This document shows, one piece after another, positions 49,476-58,141 of a DNA stretch of 64,000 nucleotides. Position numbers and translations under genes: made by a program. The DNA comes from JAPHSX01 sp050298555 (GTDB lineage: Bacteria > Pseudomonadota > Gammaproteobacteria > Thiohalomonadales > Thiohalomonadaceae), in the NCBI GenBank assembly GCA_050298555.1, contig JBNKUL010000037.1, positions 1 to 64,000 of the forward strand. Direction: 5' to 3'. Within the stretch, counting starts at the first letter, position 1. Each line of letters opens with the position of its first letter. Below the pieces are notes generated by a model. The model searched no databases, was not told the DNA's origin, and worked only from the letters and a program-made list of their open reading frames with translations.

Positions 49476-50428
49476 GCGTTTGTATTTACTGTGGATCTGT
49501 AATCCGCCTCAGGTACATACCCGATCCTCAACGAAGGACTAGGTATAGGACTCGGATCATCAGCGGCTCGCCAACCTGTGGCCCAATCCTTGTACATCTG
49601 AAAACTTCTAGAGTCTAATGAAATCTGTGCCAACAAATTGATCGGTTCAAACCCTCTCGGTACTGGTTTTCCTGCATCCCAATTAAACGAGGACATCATC
49701 ATCATAAATTCCCTGTGAAATTTTTTTAGGCTGATACCAGTAGGCCCTTTCGTCACCAGCGGCACTGGCGCAGGCTTTTCGATACTGTCAGCCAAGTAGA
49801 GTGCGGCATCAATATATTCCAAAGGCTCTATCGCTTTAGCCAGATATGCACAGATCAAATCCCTATCTATCGTTGGTGCTCCTTCGTTCAGAAATACAAC
49901 AACTCCCTTGGCCTCGACAAACCCGAGAACTCTCTTTGCATCACGTATCTGTTTATTTGCCTGCCTTAGGTGTTTTGAGAAAGTGTGATCTAATTTCTTG
50001 CGCAAATACCTAGGCCATGGAATAGCTGGGCGGAAGCCAGAGAGCTTTTTTGCGAGATTAGCTTCCAAAACCTTAACTTCCAAAATGCATTCTGCATTTT
50101 GACTAACCGTATAGTTGCCAGCTTTAGGTAAAGCGTCACCACTCACCTCTGTTATCGTACCCAGTGCTGCTTGTTCACCATTACCATTTGGGCTCTCTAC
50201 CGAAACACTCCTAGTTGTAGCTATACCATTACCCTCATTGCCACAGTCTGATTCAAAGCCTAGCCATATATAGTCCGGCTTGTTCAAGCTTTCACCCCAT
50301 CCTTGTGCTCCCGCATTCGCCAGATCGTGCAAAACGCGGAAATCCCCAGCATCTGCACTTACAGCTTGTGGCCATTGCTTAAATAGACTCTCTAAGTTCT
50401 TTCGTGTAAGCCGACGCTTCATGGGCAT
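49472..50428 (-). CDS. Unrecognised protein, 318 residues, AT-richer than neighbours
   Basis: No family recognised. No signal peptide or membrane segment. It contains an ECILEVKVLEANLAKKL segment whose E-x-K on a strand could be the core of a PD-(D/E)xK nuclease, with an acidic ESDCGN stretch upstream at about residue 60; this is a weak hint only. Base composition is visibly poorer in GC than all genes around it, which suggests recent acquisition. It lies between ilvC and the HNH gene, on the same strand, in a place where related genomes join ilvC to pssA. The start may be ATG 50428 or 50422; no clear ribosome site. Confidence 0.7.
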   Translation of the reverse strand: MPMKRRLTRKNLESLFKQWPQAVSADAGDFRVLHDLANAGAQGWGESLNKPDYIWLGFESDCGNEGNGIATTRSVSVESPNGNGEQAALGTITEVSGDALPKAGNYTVSQNAECILEVKVLEANLAKKLSGFRPAIPWPRYLRKKLDHTFSKHLRQANKQIRDAKRVLGFVEAKGVVVFLNEGAPTIDRDLICAYLAKAIEPLEYIDAALYLADSIEKPAPVPLVTKGPTGISLKKFHREFMMMMSSFNWDAGKPVPRGFEPINLLAQISLDSRSFQMYKDWATGWRAADDPSPIPSPSLRIGYVPEADYRSTVNTNA

Positions 50429-50558
50429 TATGTTTCAACTCTGAGTTAACACTGAATAGCGTATTTCCTAATTCCAACCTTAACACCAGCTCGAACCATT
50501 AAGAAACGATACACACTCCCACGCAGAACATGTGAGCGAGAACACCCCAAAACGAAAA

Positions 50559-50588
50559 AAGGCCGGTTACCCTTCGATAACCGGCCTT
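50559..50588 (-). terminator. Rho-independent terminator after ilvC
   Basis: AAGGCCGGTTA (50559-50569) pairs with TAACCGGCCTT (50578-50588), an 11-bp stem with an 8-base loop. On the leftward strand the stem is followed by TTTTTTCG, a T run. It lies 24 bases after the ilvC stop and separates the ilv genes from the two inserted genes. Confidence 0.88.
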
Positions 50589-50611
50589 CTTCACAAAGAA
50601 AAACTAAAACC

Positions 50612-51634
50612 TTAGTTCTTCTCTTTATCCACCAGCTGGTTGGCGGTGATCCACGGCATCATCTTGCGCAGCTTGCCACCGACGACTTCGATCTCGTGGG
50701 CGGCGTTGTTGCGGCGCCATGCGGTCATCTCGGGGTAGTTGGCCATGCCCTCGAGGATGAACTTCTTGGCGTACTCGCCGTTCTGGATGTTGGTCAGCGC
50801 TTCGCGCATGGCCCAGCGGGACTCCTCGTTGATTACCTGCGGGCCGGTGACGTACTCACCATACTCGGCGTTGTTGGAGATGGAGTAGTTCATGTTAGCG
50901 ATGCCGCCCTCGTACATCAGGTCGACGATCAGCTTGAGCTCGTGCAGGCACTCGAAGTAGGCCATCTCGGGGGCGTAACCGGCCTCTACCAGGGTCTCGA
51001 AGCCGGCCTTGACCAGCTCAACGGCGCCGCCGCAAAGTACGGCCTGCTCACCGAACAGGTCGGTCTCGGTCTCGTCCTTGAAGGTGGTCTCGATGATGCC
51101 GGTGCGGCCGCCGCCAACGCCCATGGCGTAGGAGAGGGCGATCTCTTTAGCGGTGCCGGAGGCGTCCTGGTAGATAGCGATGAGGTCGGGGATACCGCCG
51201 CCCTTAACGAACTCGGAACGTACGGTGTGGCCCGGGGCCTTGGGGGCGATCATGATGACGTCGAGGTCGGCACGCGGCACTACCTGGTTGTAGTGGATGG
51301 CGAAGCCGTGGGCGAAGGCCAGTACCGCGCCCTCTTTGATGTTGGGCTCGATGGCCTCTTTGTAGAGCTGGGACTGGAACTCGTCGGGGGTCAGGACCAT
51401 AACCAGGTCGGCACCCTTAACGGCCTCGGAGGTCTCCTTAACGGTGAGGCCGGCGGCCTCGGCCTTCTTGGCGGTGGCGGAACCGGCGCGCAGGCCGATG
51501 GTAACGTCAACGCCGGAGTCCTTCAGGTTGTTGGCGTGGGCGTGGCCCTGGGAGCCGTAGCCGAGGATGGTGACCTTCTTACCCTGGATGATAGAGAGGT
51601 CGCAGTCTTTGTCGTAGTACATATTCAGTGCCAT
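50612..51634 (-). CDS. ilvC: Ketol-acid reductoisomerase
   Basis: A 340-residue class I enzyme. It converts acetolactate or acetohydroxybutyrate to dihydroxyacids using NADPH and Mg. The NADPH loop is GYGSQGHAHANNL (about residues 25-37), and the Mg/substrate part has PKAPGHTVRSEF and FKDETETDLFGEQAVLCGG. It is downstream of ilvH (gap of 44 bases) on the same strand. Confidence 0.96.
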   Translation of the reverse strand: MALNMYYDKDCDLSIIQGKKVTILGYGSQGHAHANNLKDSGVDVTIGLRAGSATAKKAEAAGLTVKETSEAVKGADLVMVLTPDEFQSQLYKEAIEPNIKEGAVLAFAHGFAIHYNQVVPRADLDVIMIAPKAPGHTVRSEFVKGGGIPDLIAIYQDASGTAKEIALSYAMGVGGGRTGIIETTFKDETETDLFGEQAVLCGGAVELVKAGFETLVEAGYAPEMAYFECLHELKLIVDLMYEGGIANMNYSISNNAEYGEYVTGPQVINEESRWAMREALTNIQNGEYAKKFILEGMANYPEMTAWRRNNAAHEIEVVGGKLRKMMPWITANQLVDKEKN

Positions 51635-51678
51635 GTCGGTCGTCCTTCAAACAGTCGATAGTTCAAAATTAAAAATGA

Positions 51679-52173
51679 TTAAATGTGCAGTGCCTTGTCG
51701 CCACGTGAGATACCGGTGATACCGGAGCGGACGGTCTCGAGGATGTCGTCCTTCTTCAGTGCGTCGATAAAGGCGTCGAGCTTGGTAACGTCGCCGGTCA
51801 GCTCGATAGTGTAACTCTTACTGGTGACATCGATAATGTTGGCGCGGAAGATGTCGGCCAGGCGCTTGACCTCTTCGCGCTGGGTGCCGCTGGCGGCCTT
51901 CACCTTGATCAGCATCAGCTCGCGCTCGATGTGCGGCCCTTCGGTGAGGTCCAGCAGTTTGACCACGTCTACCAGCTTGTTCAGCTGCTTGGTGATCTGC
52001 TCGATGATCTGGTCGGAGCCGCGGGTCACCAGGGTGAGGCGTGACAGCGACTCGTCCTCGGTGGGGGCCACGGAGAGCGACTCGATGTTGTAGCCGCGCG
52101 CGGAGAACAGGCCCGCCACGCGCGACAGCGCACCCGCCTCGTTTTCCATCAGGATGGAGATAATATGTCTCAT
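51679..52173 (-). CDS. ilvH: Acetolactate synthase small (regulatory) subunit
   Basis: A 164-residue regulatory subunit. An N-terminal ACT domain (MRHIISILMENEAGALSRVA, FSARGYNIESL) binds valine, and the C-terminal part (TLVTRGSDQIIEQITKQLNK to IDALKKDDILETVRSG) activates the large subunit. The start overlaps the ilvB stop by 4 bases (ATGA), coupling the two. Confidence 0.95.
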   Translation of the reverse strand: MRHIISILMENEAGALSRVAGLFSARGYNIESLSVAPTEDESLSRLTLVTRGSDQIIEQITKQLNKLVDVVKLLDLTEGPHIERELMLIKVKAASGTQREEVKRLADIFRANIIDVTSKSYTIELTGDVTKLDAFIDALKKDDILETVRSGITGISRGDKALHI

Positions 52174-53864
52174 ATCAGGATCATCTCATCTAGTCCGGCA
52201 CCGGCGGGTACCATGGGGTAAACGTTCTCGCCCGGGTCGGTGAGGAAGTTCATGAAGACGAACTTGTCCTTCATCTTGAACGCCTCTTTCAGCGCCTTCT
52301 CCACATCCTCGGGCTTTTCAATCTGCATGCCGACGTGGCCATAGGCCTCGGCCAGCTTGACGAAGTCGGGCTGCGCCTCGACGTGCACCTGGGAGTAGCG
52401 CTCCTCGTAGAAGAACTCCTGCCACTGGCGCACCATGCCGAGGAAGCCGTTGTTAAGGCAGATCACCTTAATCGGCAGGCCGTACTGCATGCAGGTGGCC
52501 AGCTCCTGGATATTCATCTGCACGCCGCCGTCACCGACGATCACCGCCACCTGGTTCTTGGGGTGGGCGAACTGCACGCCCATCGCCGCCGGCAGGCCGA
52601 AGCCCATGGTGCCGAGGCCGCCGGAGTTGATCCAGCGGCGCGGCTTGTCGAATTTGTAGAACTGTGCCGCCCACATCTGGTGCTGGCCGACGTCGGAGCA
52701 GACGAAGGCGTCGCCCTTGGTCACCTTGTGCAGCGACTCGATCACGTGCTGCGGCTTGATCAGCTTGCCGTCGCTCTTGTAGCTGAGGCAATCGCGGGCG
52801 CGCCACGCCTCGATCTGCTCCCACCACTTGGCCTGCGCCTCGCCGTCCAGCTTCTTATCGCTCGCCTTGATCTGGGTGAGCATCGACTTCAGTACGCTGT
52901 TGACGTCGCCGACGATCGGCACGTCCACCGTCACGTTCTTGGAGATGGAGGCGGGGTCGATATCGACGTGGATGATCTTGGCGCGCGGCGCGAACTTCTC
53001 GATTTTGCCGGTAACGCGGTCATCGAAGCGGGCGCCGATGGCGATCAGCAGGTCGCAGTGGGAGATCGCCATATTGGCCTCTACCGTACCGTGCATCCCC
53101 AGCATGCCGACGAACTGCTTATCGCTGGCGGGGAAGCCGCCCAGTCCCATCGAGGTGTTGGTGACGGGGAAGCCGAGCGTGTGCGCCAGCTCGGTCAGCG
53201 GCTTGGCCGCGTCGGCGAGGATAATGCCGCCGCCGGTGTAGATGATGGGGCGCTTGGCGCTCAGCATCATGTTCACGGCGCGCTTGATCTGCCCTTGGTG
53301 GCCTTTTACCACCGGGTTGTAGGAGCGCATGCTCACCTTCTTGGGGTAGACGTAGTTGGTGCGCTCGCCGGTGACATCCTTGGGGACGTCGACCACTACC
53401 GGGCCGGGGCGGCCGGTGGTGGCGATGTAGAAGGCCTTCTTCAGGGTCTCCGCCAGGTCCTTCACGTCCTTCACCAGGAAGTTGTGCTTGACGCAGGGGC
53501 GGGTGATACCAACGGTGTCGACCTCCTGGAAGGCGTCGTTGCCGATCAGGGGGGTGGGCACCTGGCCGGTGATCACCACCATCGGCACCGAATCCATATA
53601 GGCGGTGGCGATGCCGGTCACCGCATTGGTGGCACCGGGACCGGAGGTGACCAGCACCACGCCGGGCTTGCCGGTGGAGCGGGCGTAGCCGTCCGCCGCG
53701 TGGGTGGCCGCCTGCTCGTGGCGCACCAGGACGTGCTTCACCTTGTCCTGCTTGTAGATCGCATCGTAGATGTGCAGTACCGCCCCGCCCGGATAGCCGA
53801 AGAGGTGATCCACCCCCTCGTCCTGCAGGAAGCGCACTATGATGTCTGCACCGGTCAATTCCAC
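52170..53864 (-). CDS. ilvB: Acetolactate synthase large subunit
   Basis: A 564-residue thiamine-diphosphate enzyme that makes acetolactate and acetohydroxybutyrate. The ThDP glutamate is in FGYPGGAVLHIYDA-x-RHEQAATHAADGYAR (HEQAA), the GDG...NN motif is IVGDGGVQMNIQEL, and FAD-binding residues lie in the middle domain. The start at 53864 is ATG with AGGAGAC upstream. It heads the ilvB-ilvH-ilvC run. A stem with a T run lies in the leader (53888-53910). Confidence 0.95.
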   Translation of the reverse strand: MELTGADIIVRFLQDEGVDHLFGYPGGAVLHIYDAIYKQDKVKHVLVRHEQAATHAADGYARSTGKPGVVLVTSGPGATNAVTGIATAYMDSVPMVVITGQVPTPLIGNDAFQEVDTVGITRPCVKHNFLVKDVKDLAETLKKAFYIATTGRPGPVVVDVPKDVTGERTNYVYPKKVSMRSYNPVVKGHQGQIKRAVNMMLSAKRPIIYTGGGIILADAAKPLTELAHTLGFPVTNTSMGLGGFPASDKQFVGMLGMHGTVEANMAISHCDLLIAIGARFDDRVTGKIEKFAPRAKIIHVDIDPASISKNVTVDVPIVGDVNSVLKSMLTQIKASDKKLDGEAQAKWWEQIEAWRARDCLSYKSDGKLIKPQHVIESLHKVTKGDAFVCSDVGQHQMWAAQFYKFDKPRRWINSGGLGTMGFGLPAAMGVQFAHPKNQVAVIVGDGGVQMNIQELATCMQYGLPIKVICLNNGFLGMVRQWQEFFYEERYSQVHVEAQPDFVKLAEAYGHVGMQIEKPEDVEKALKEAFKMKDKFVFMNFLTDPGENVYPMVPAGAGLDEMILI

Positions 53865-53887
53865 CTGAGAGTCTCCTGTCGAAAGAC

Positions 53888-53910
53888 AAAAATGCCCGCG
53901 AAAACGGGCA
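53888..53910 (-). promoter_or_regulatory. Possible leader hairpin upstream of ilvB
   Basis: On the leftward strand, TGCCCG-TTTTCG-CGGGCA (complement of 53893-53910) is followed by TTTTT (53888-53892), a terminator-like shape 29 bases before the ilvB ATG. No upstream leader peptide rich in Ile, Leu or Val was found. It could be a transcription attenuator, or the hairpin could overlap the start of transcription, since a TATACT candidate -10 lies at its edge. Confidence 0.45.
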
Positions 53911-54035
53911 AGTATATAAGAAGTTACGAACTAGGGAAAACTACTTACATTCGCCCCCAAGGTCAAGGGCGTGAGCGGAGACACGGTATTACGGGAACTC
54001 CGTGCTATTATCCGCCATATTCACGTGGATAATGA

Positions 54036-54440
54036 ATGACCATGAAAAGAACGCCCCTCACACACTGGCTGCTGCTGACGGCGCTGCTCCTCGGCAGCCA
54101 CGCCGTGCAGGCGACCAAGCTTTACCAATGGACCGACGAGGCCGGTACCGTTCACTACAGCGAAAAGCCGCCCGGCGATTCAGATAGCGTAATCGTCGAA
54201 GAGAAGACACCGGCCGCGCCCCAGGCGGAGCCTCCCGCCCCTGTCGAAACGCCACAAACCACCACGCCCGAGTCCCACTCGGTGGCCGAGCAGTGCCAGG
54301 CACTCTACGAAGAGCTGCAACGCTACGACGGCGACGAGGCCCTTATCGACGAGGAGGGGCAGCCGGTAGTGATTAGCCCCGAGATGCGCGAGGCGAAGAT
54401 TAGCGAAATCAAGGAACAGCTGGACCAACTCTGCAGGTAA
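54036..54440 (+). CDS. DUF4124-domain exported protein
   Basis: A 134-residue exported protein. A signal peptide (WLLLTALLLGSHAVQATK) is followed by the DUF4124 motif KLYQWTDEAGTVHYSEKPP (about residues 27-45), a Pro/Glu-rich linker and a short coiled coil (QCQALYEELQRYDGDEALID to LDQLCR, with two cysteines). The family is common in gammaproteobacterial envelopes, and its function is unknown. The start may be ATG 54036 or 54042. It is followed within 5 bases by the MIF-like gene. Confidence 0.85.
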   Translation: MTMKRTPLTHWLLLTALLLGSHAVQATKLYQWTDEAGTVHYSEKPPGDSDSVIVEEKTPAAPQAEPPAPVETPQTTTPESHSVAEQCQALYEELQRYDGDEALIDEEGQPVVISPEMREAKISEIKEQLDQLCR

Positions 54441-54445
54441 CCCCC

Positions 54446-54790
54446 ATGCCCTATCTACAGATCGACACCAACCTGGAGCTGGAGAAGGCCGAGGAGCAGG
54501 CGCTACTGGCGCCCTGCTCCCAGGCGGTGGCCGCCGCCCTGGGCAAGCCCGAGCGTTACGTCATGGTCAACATCCGTAGCGGCCAGAGCATGCTGTTCGG
54601 CGGCAGTGATGCCCCCTGCGCCTACCTCGAGCTGAAGAGCCTGGGACTGCCGCAGGAGCAGAACGCCACCCTGTCGCAGACCCTGTGCGATCTCATCGGC
54701 GGCCAGCTGCCGATCCCCGCCGAGCGCATCTACATTGAATTCTCCAGCCCTGAGCGTCATATGTGGGGCTGGAACGGCGCGACCTTCTAA
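54446..54790 (+). CDS. MIF/tautomerase-superfamily protein
   Basis: A 114-residue protein of the macrophage-migration-inhibitory-factor (phenylpyruvate tautomerase) family. The catalytic Pro directly follows the Met (MPYLQIDTN), and the typical C-terminal IYIEFSSPERHMWGWNGATF end is present. Bacterial members are usually trimers with keto-enol tautomerase activity; the substrate is unknown. It lies between a DUF4124 gene and proS. Confidence 0.88.
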   Translation: MPYLQIDTNLELEKAEEQALLAPCSQAVAAALGKPERYVMVNIRSGQSMLFGGSDAPCAYLELKSLGLPQEQNATLSQTLCDLIGGQLPIPAERIYIEFSSPERHMWGWNGATF

Positions 54791-54879
54791 ATAGCCCACT
54801 CGGCTCCCTGGCGATTTATCGCCACGCCGTTCTGGCGTAAAATCCCCTCTTTCGACAACAGTAAAGAAGACCCATCGCC

Positions 54880-56604
54880 ATGCGCACCAGCCAATACCTT
54901 ATTGCCACCGTAAAAGAGACCCCCGCCGATGCCGAGGTAATCAGCCATCAGCTGATGCTGCGCGCCGGGATGATCCGCAAGCTCGCCTCCGGCCTCTACA
55001 CCTGGCTGCCGATGGGGCTGCGGGTGCTGCGCAAGGTGGAGGCGATTGTGCGCGAGGAGCTCAACCGCGCCGGCGCCCAGGAGGTGCTGATGCCGGCGGT
55101 ACAGCCCGCCGAGCTGTGGCAGGAGTCGGGCCGCTGGGACGCCATGGGCGCCGAGATGCTGCGCCTGAAGGACCGCCACGAGCGCGAGTTCTGCTTCGGC
55201 CCCACCCACGAGGAGATCATCACCGACCTCATCCGTAACGAGCTGCGCAGCTACAAACAGCTGCCCGCCAACTTCTACCAAATCCAGACCAAGTTCCGCG
55301 ACGAGCGCCGCCCGCGCTTCGGCGTGATGCGCGCCCGCGAGTTCCTGATGAAGGACGCCTACTCCTTCCACGTCAGCGAGGAGTCGCTGCAGCAGACCTA
55401 TGAGGTGATGCACGAGACCTACTCGCGCATCTTCACCCGCCTGGGGCTGGAGTTCCGTCCGGTGCTGGCCGACACCGGCGCCATCGGCGGTAGCGGCTCG
55501 CACGAATTCCACGTACTGGCCGACTCGGGCGAGGATGCCATCGCCTTCTCCACCGGCAGCGACTACGCCGCCAACGTGGAGAAGGCCGAGGCACTGGCAC
55601 CGCAGGGCGAGCGCCCCGCCCCGACGATGGAGATGACGGTGGTCGATACCCCCGAGCAGCACTCCATCGAGGAGGTCAGCACCTTCCTGAAGGTAGAGCC
55701 CAGGCAGACCCTGAAGACCCTGGTGGTTCGCGGCTGCGACGACAACGGCGAGGCCGAGGGCGTGGTCGCCCTGGTACTACGCGGTGACCATGAGCTGAAC
55801 GAGATCAAGGCGGAGAAACTGCCGCAGGTCTATGCACCGCTGACCATGGCCTCCGACGACGACATTCGCGCCGCCATCGGCTGCGAGCCCGGCTTTATCG
55901 GCCCCGAGGGGATCGGTACCCCGCTTATCGTCGACCGCGATGCCGCCTTCGTAAGTGATTTCGTCTGCGGCGCCAACGAGAGCGGCAAGCACCTCACCGG
56001 CGTCAACTGGGGCCGCGACCTGCCGGAGCCCGAGGTGGCCGACCTGCGCAACGTGGTCGAGGGCGACGCCAGCCCCGACGGCCAGGGCACCCTGACCATC
56101 AAGCGCGGCATCGAGGTGGGTCACATCTTCCAGCTCGGCACCAAGTACAGCGAGGCAATGAAGGCCACCGTGCTGGACGAGAACGGCAAGGCGGTGACCA
56201 TGACCATGGGTTGCTACGGCATCGGCGTCTCCCGTGTGGTCGCCTCCGCCATCGAGCAGAACCACGACGACAAGGGGATCATCTGGCCTGACGCCATCGC
56301 CCCGTTCCAGCTGGCGATCCTGCCGATGAACATGCACAAGTCCGAGGCGGTGCGCGAGGCGGCAGAGAAGCTCTATACGGAACTGAGCGAGGCGGGCTAC
56401 GAGGTGCTGCTGGACGACCGCAACGAGCGCGCCGGGGTGATGTTCGCTGACATGGAGCTGATCGGCATCCCCCACCGCATCGTCATCGGCGACCGCGGCC
56501 TGAAAAACGGCATGCTGGAGTACAAGGGGCGCCGCGACGCGGAGAACCAGGATATCGCCATCGACGAGGTCGCCTCCTTCCTGCAACAGAAGCTGGTGCG
56601 CTAA
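54880..56604 (+). CDS. proS: Prolyl-tRNA synthetase
   Basis: A 574-residue class II synthetase, the E. coli ProS (572) type, with the editing insertion (about 225-395, including ADSGEDAIAFSTGSDYAANV and the GCEPGFIGPEGI region) that clears Ala-tRNA-Pro. Class II motifs: motif 1 near GLYTWLPMGLRVLRK, motif 2 FYQIQTKFRDERRPRFGVMR and motif 3 at GCYGIGVSRVVASA. The C-terminal anticodon-binding domain is complete. The start is ATG 54880, and the gene is followed by a convergent rhombosortase gene. Confidence 0.95.
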   Translation: MRTSQYLIATVKETPADAEVISHQLMLRAGMIRKLASGLYTWLPMGLRVLRKVEAIVREELNRAGAQEVLMPAVQPAELWQESGRWDAMGAEMLRLKDRHEREFCFGPTHEEIITDLIRNELRSYKQLPANFYQIQTKFRDERRPRFGVMRAREFLMKDAYSFHVSEESLQQTYEVMHETYSRIFTRLGLEFRPVLADTGAIGGSGSHEFHVLADSGEDAIAFSTGSDYAANVEKAEALAPQGERPAPTMEMTVVDTPEQHSIEEVSTFLKVEPRQTLKTLVVRGCDDNGEAEGVVALVLRGDHELNEIKAEKLPQVYAPLTMASDDDIRAAIGCEPGFIGPEGIGTPLIVDRDAAFVSDFVCGANESGKHLTGVNWGRDLPEPEVADLRNVVEGDASPDGQGTLTIKRGIEVGHIFQLGTKYSEAMKATVLDENGKAVTMTMGCYGIGVSRVVASAIEQNHDDKGIIWPDAIAPFQLAILPMNMHKSEAVREAAEKLYTELSEAGYEVLLDDRNERAGVMFADMELIGIPHRIVIGDRGLKNGMLEYKGRRDAENQDIAIDEVASFLQQKLVR

Positions 56605-56624
56605 CAGGAGACGGCAGACGCTTG

Positions 56625-57212
56625 TTAATGGGCGGCGGCTTCACCTCGGCGCATAACCCCCAGCGCCGAGGCGAATAGCAGTCCCACCAACGCCCCCAGC
56701 GCGTGCGCCTCCACCACCACGTTGCCGCCCGCCGCCTCGCGGCTGCCCGGCAACGGCCCCTGCCACAGCTCCCAGGCCACCTTGCCCAACACAATCAACA
56801 GCAGCAGCGGTGCCTCGCGCTCGCCCTGCAGCAGCAGGCGCACTCCGCCCGCCACCAGCATACCGTGCAGCAGCCCGGAGAGGCCGACATACCACGCCAG
56901 GCCGGGCAGCCATAACAGCAACCCCAGTGAGATCGACGGTAGACCGATAGCGATCAGCCACCACCAGTGGCGAATGGAGAGGGCATGCCCTACCAGCCAC
57001 CACACCAGCAGCAATCCCGCCAGGTTGAGCCACAGGTGCGACCACCCCAGGTGTACCAGATGGCCGGTGAATAGCCGCCACCACTCCCCCGCCAGGATCG
57101 ACTCACGCTGGTAGCGCAGCAGTTCTGCCACCCCATCACCGGCCAATGCAACGGCGAGGGCAGCGAAAAGCAGCGTTACGGCTGGAATACTCTGTTTGAA
57201 GGTTTGCCCCAT
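56625..57212 (-). CDS. rrtA: Rhombosortase-like intramembrane protease
   Basis: A 195-residue polytopic membrane protein. The active site of the rhomboid family is visible: Ser112 in GLSGLLHG and His170 in VVVEAHALGALVG, with HLGWSHLWLNLAGLLL (about residues 54-69). The size and GLSG...EAH pattern are typical of the rhombosortase branch. Rhombosortases cleave proteins that carry a C-terminal GlyGly-CTERM anchor in the inner membrane. No such substrate was seen in this window. The gene is divergent from the transglycosylase gene. Confidence 0.8.
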   Translation of the reverse strand: MGQTFKQSIPAVTLLFAALAVALAGDGVAELLRYQRESILAGEWWRLFTGHLVHLGWSHLWLNLAGLLLVWWLVGHALSIRHWWWLIAIGLPSISLGLLLWLPGLAWYVGLSGLLHGMLVAGGVRLLLQGEREAPLLLLIVLGKVAWELWQGPLPGSREAAGGNVVVEAHALGALVGLLFASALGVMRRGEAAAH

Positions 57213-57239
57213 TACGCATTCCCAATCTATGATCTGGGC

Positions 57240-57872
57240 ATGGTAGCCCAGATAACAGTGAACAGCATCCCGGCACGGCCCTTGCCAGTATTAATACTGG
57301 GGTGGCTGCTTGTGTTCTTCAGCCTCGGGGCAAGCGCTAACCCACAGCAGGAGACGGTCGATCAGACGCTGAAGCAGCGGCTGGCCGAAGCACTGGCCGA
57401 TCAAAGGGATGACATCGACCGCTTCGATGCCGAGGTGTGGCTGGTGGACATGTCGCAACGCCTGAAGCAGCGCCTGCGCGACAGGGCCAGAAGCGATGCC
57501 GGCGACGAGGAGAAGCTGCTGCAGCTGCTGCAGCAGGTGCACCTGGAGGCGCGGCGGGCCGAGCTGCCGCCGGAACTGGTACTGGCCGTGATTCAGGTGG
57601 AGAGCAACTTCGACCGCTTTGCCATCTCCGAGGCGGGGGCGCGCGGGCTGATGCAGGTGATGCCGTTCTGGCTCAGGGAACTGGGACGCCCCGACGACAA
57701 CCTGTTCGAGCTAAAGACCAACCTGAGATTCGGCTGCACCATCCTGCGTTACTACCTGGATATGGAGAAGGGCGATACCGGCCGAGCCCTGGCCCGCTAC
57801 AACGGCAGCCGCGGCAGCTTCCGCTACCCCAATAAGGTCTATAAGGCGCTACGCACCACCTGGTACAAATGA
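57240..57872 (+). CDS. Lytic transglycosylase (SLT/Slt70-like)
   Basis: A 210-residue exported protein from ATG 57240 (MVAQITVNSIPARPLPVLIL); a GTG at 57258 is an alternative with a shorter signal region. A signal peptide or N-terminal anchor (VLILGWLLVFFSLGASA) is followed by a coiled segment (about 50-105) and a lysozyme-like SLT domain with catalytic Glu121 (IQVESNFDRFAISEAGARGL) and GLMQVMPFW plus ARYNGSRG. It cleaves peptidoglycan between MurNAc and GlcNAc to an anhydro end. The start codon lies in a hairpin loop (ATCTGGGC 57232-57239 with GCCCAGAT 57246-57253). Confidence 0.85.
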   Translation: MVAQITVNSIPARPLPVLILGWLLVFFSLGASANPQQETVDQTLKQRLAEALADQRDDIDRFDAEVWLVDMSQRLKQRLRDRARSDAGDEEKLLQLLQQVHLEARRAELPPELVLAVIQVESNFDRFAISEAGARGLMQVMPFWLRELGRPDDNLFELKTNLRFGCTILRYYLDMEKGDTGRALARYNGSRGSFRYPNKVYKALRTTWYK

Positions 57873-57873
57873 G

Positions 57874-58140
57874 CTAACCGGTGGTAAAGCCACCAGGCGG
57901 CTCCAGCTCAACCCACTCGCACCGCACCTCATCGACCCGCGCCTGCTCCGGCCCCTGCTGCAGCCACTGGCGCAGCCTCTTCAGCGCCGCCTCCTCACCG
58001 CAGGCGATCACCTCGACGCTGCCATCAGGCAGATTGCGCGCCGAACCGCGAATGTTCAGCTGCTGTGCCTGGCGCTGGGTGCTGGCGCGAAACCAGACAC
58101 CCTGCACTTGGCCGCTGACGATGCAGCGCTGACATGCCAT
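57874..58140 (-). CDS. acyP: Acylphosphatase
   Basis: An 88-residue cytoplasmic enzyme. It hydrolyses carboxyl-phosphate bonds such as acetyl phosphate and carbamoyl phosphate. The signature GQVQGVWFRASTQRQAQQLN (catalytic Arg18) and GSARNLPDGSVEVIACG (catalytic Asn36) are intact. It is the last gene of a leftward run, 1 base after the adaptor stop. Confidence 0.93.
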   Translation of the reverse strand: MACQRCIVSGQVQGVWFRASTQRQAQQLNIRGSARNLPDGSVEVIACGEEAALKRLRQWLQQGPEQARVDEVRCEWVELEPPGGFTTG

Positions 58141-58141
58141 G

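Noticed and set aside
52335..54032. Long open frame on the plus strand opposite ilvB
   Set aside because: ilvB is a full-length conserved enzyme on the minus strand. The opposite frame is His/Leu/Gly/Asp-rich noise with no domain.
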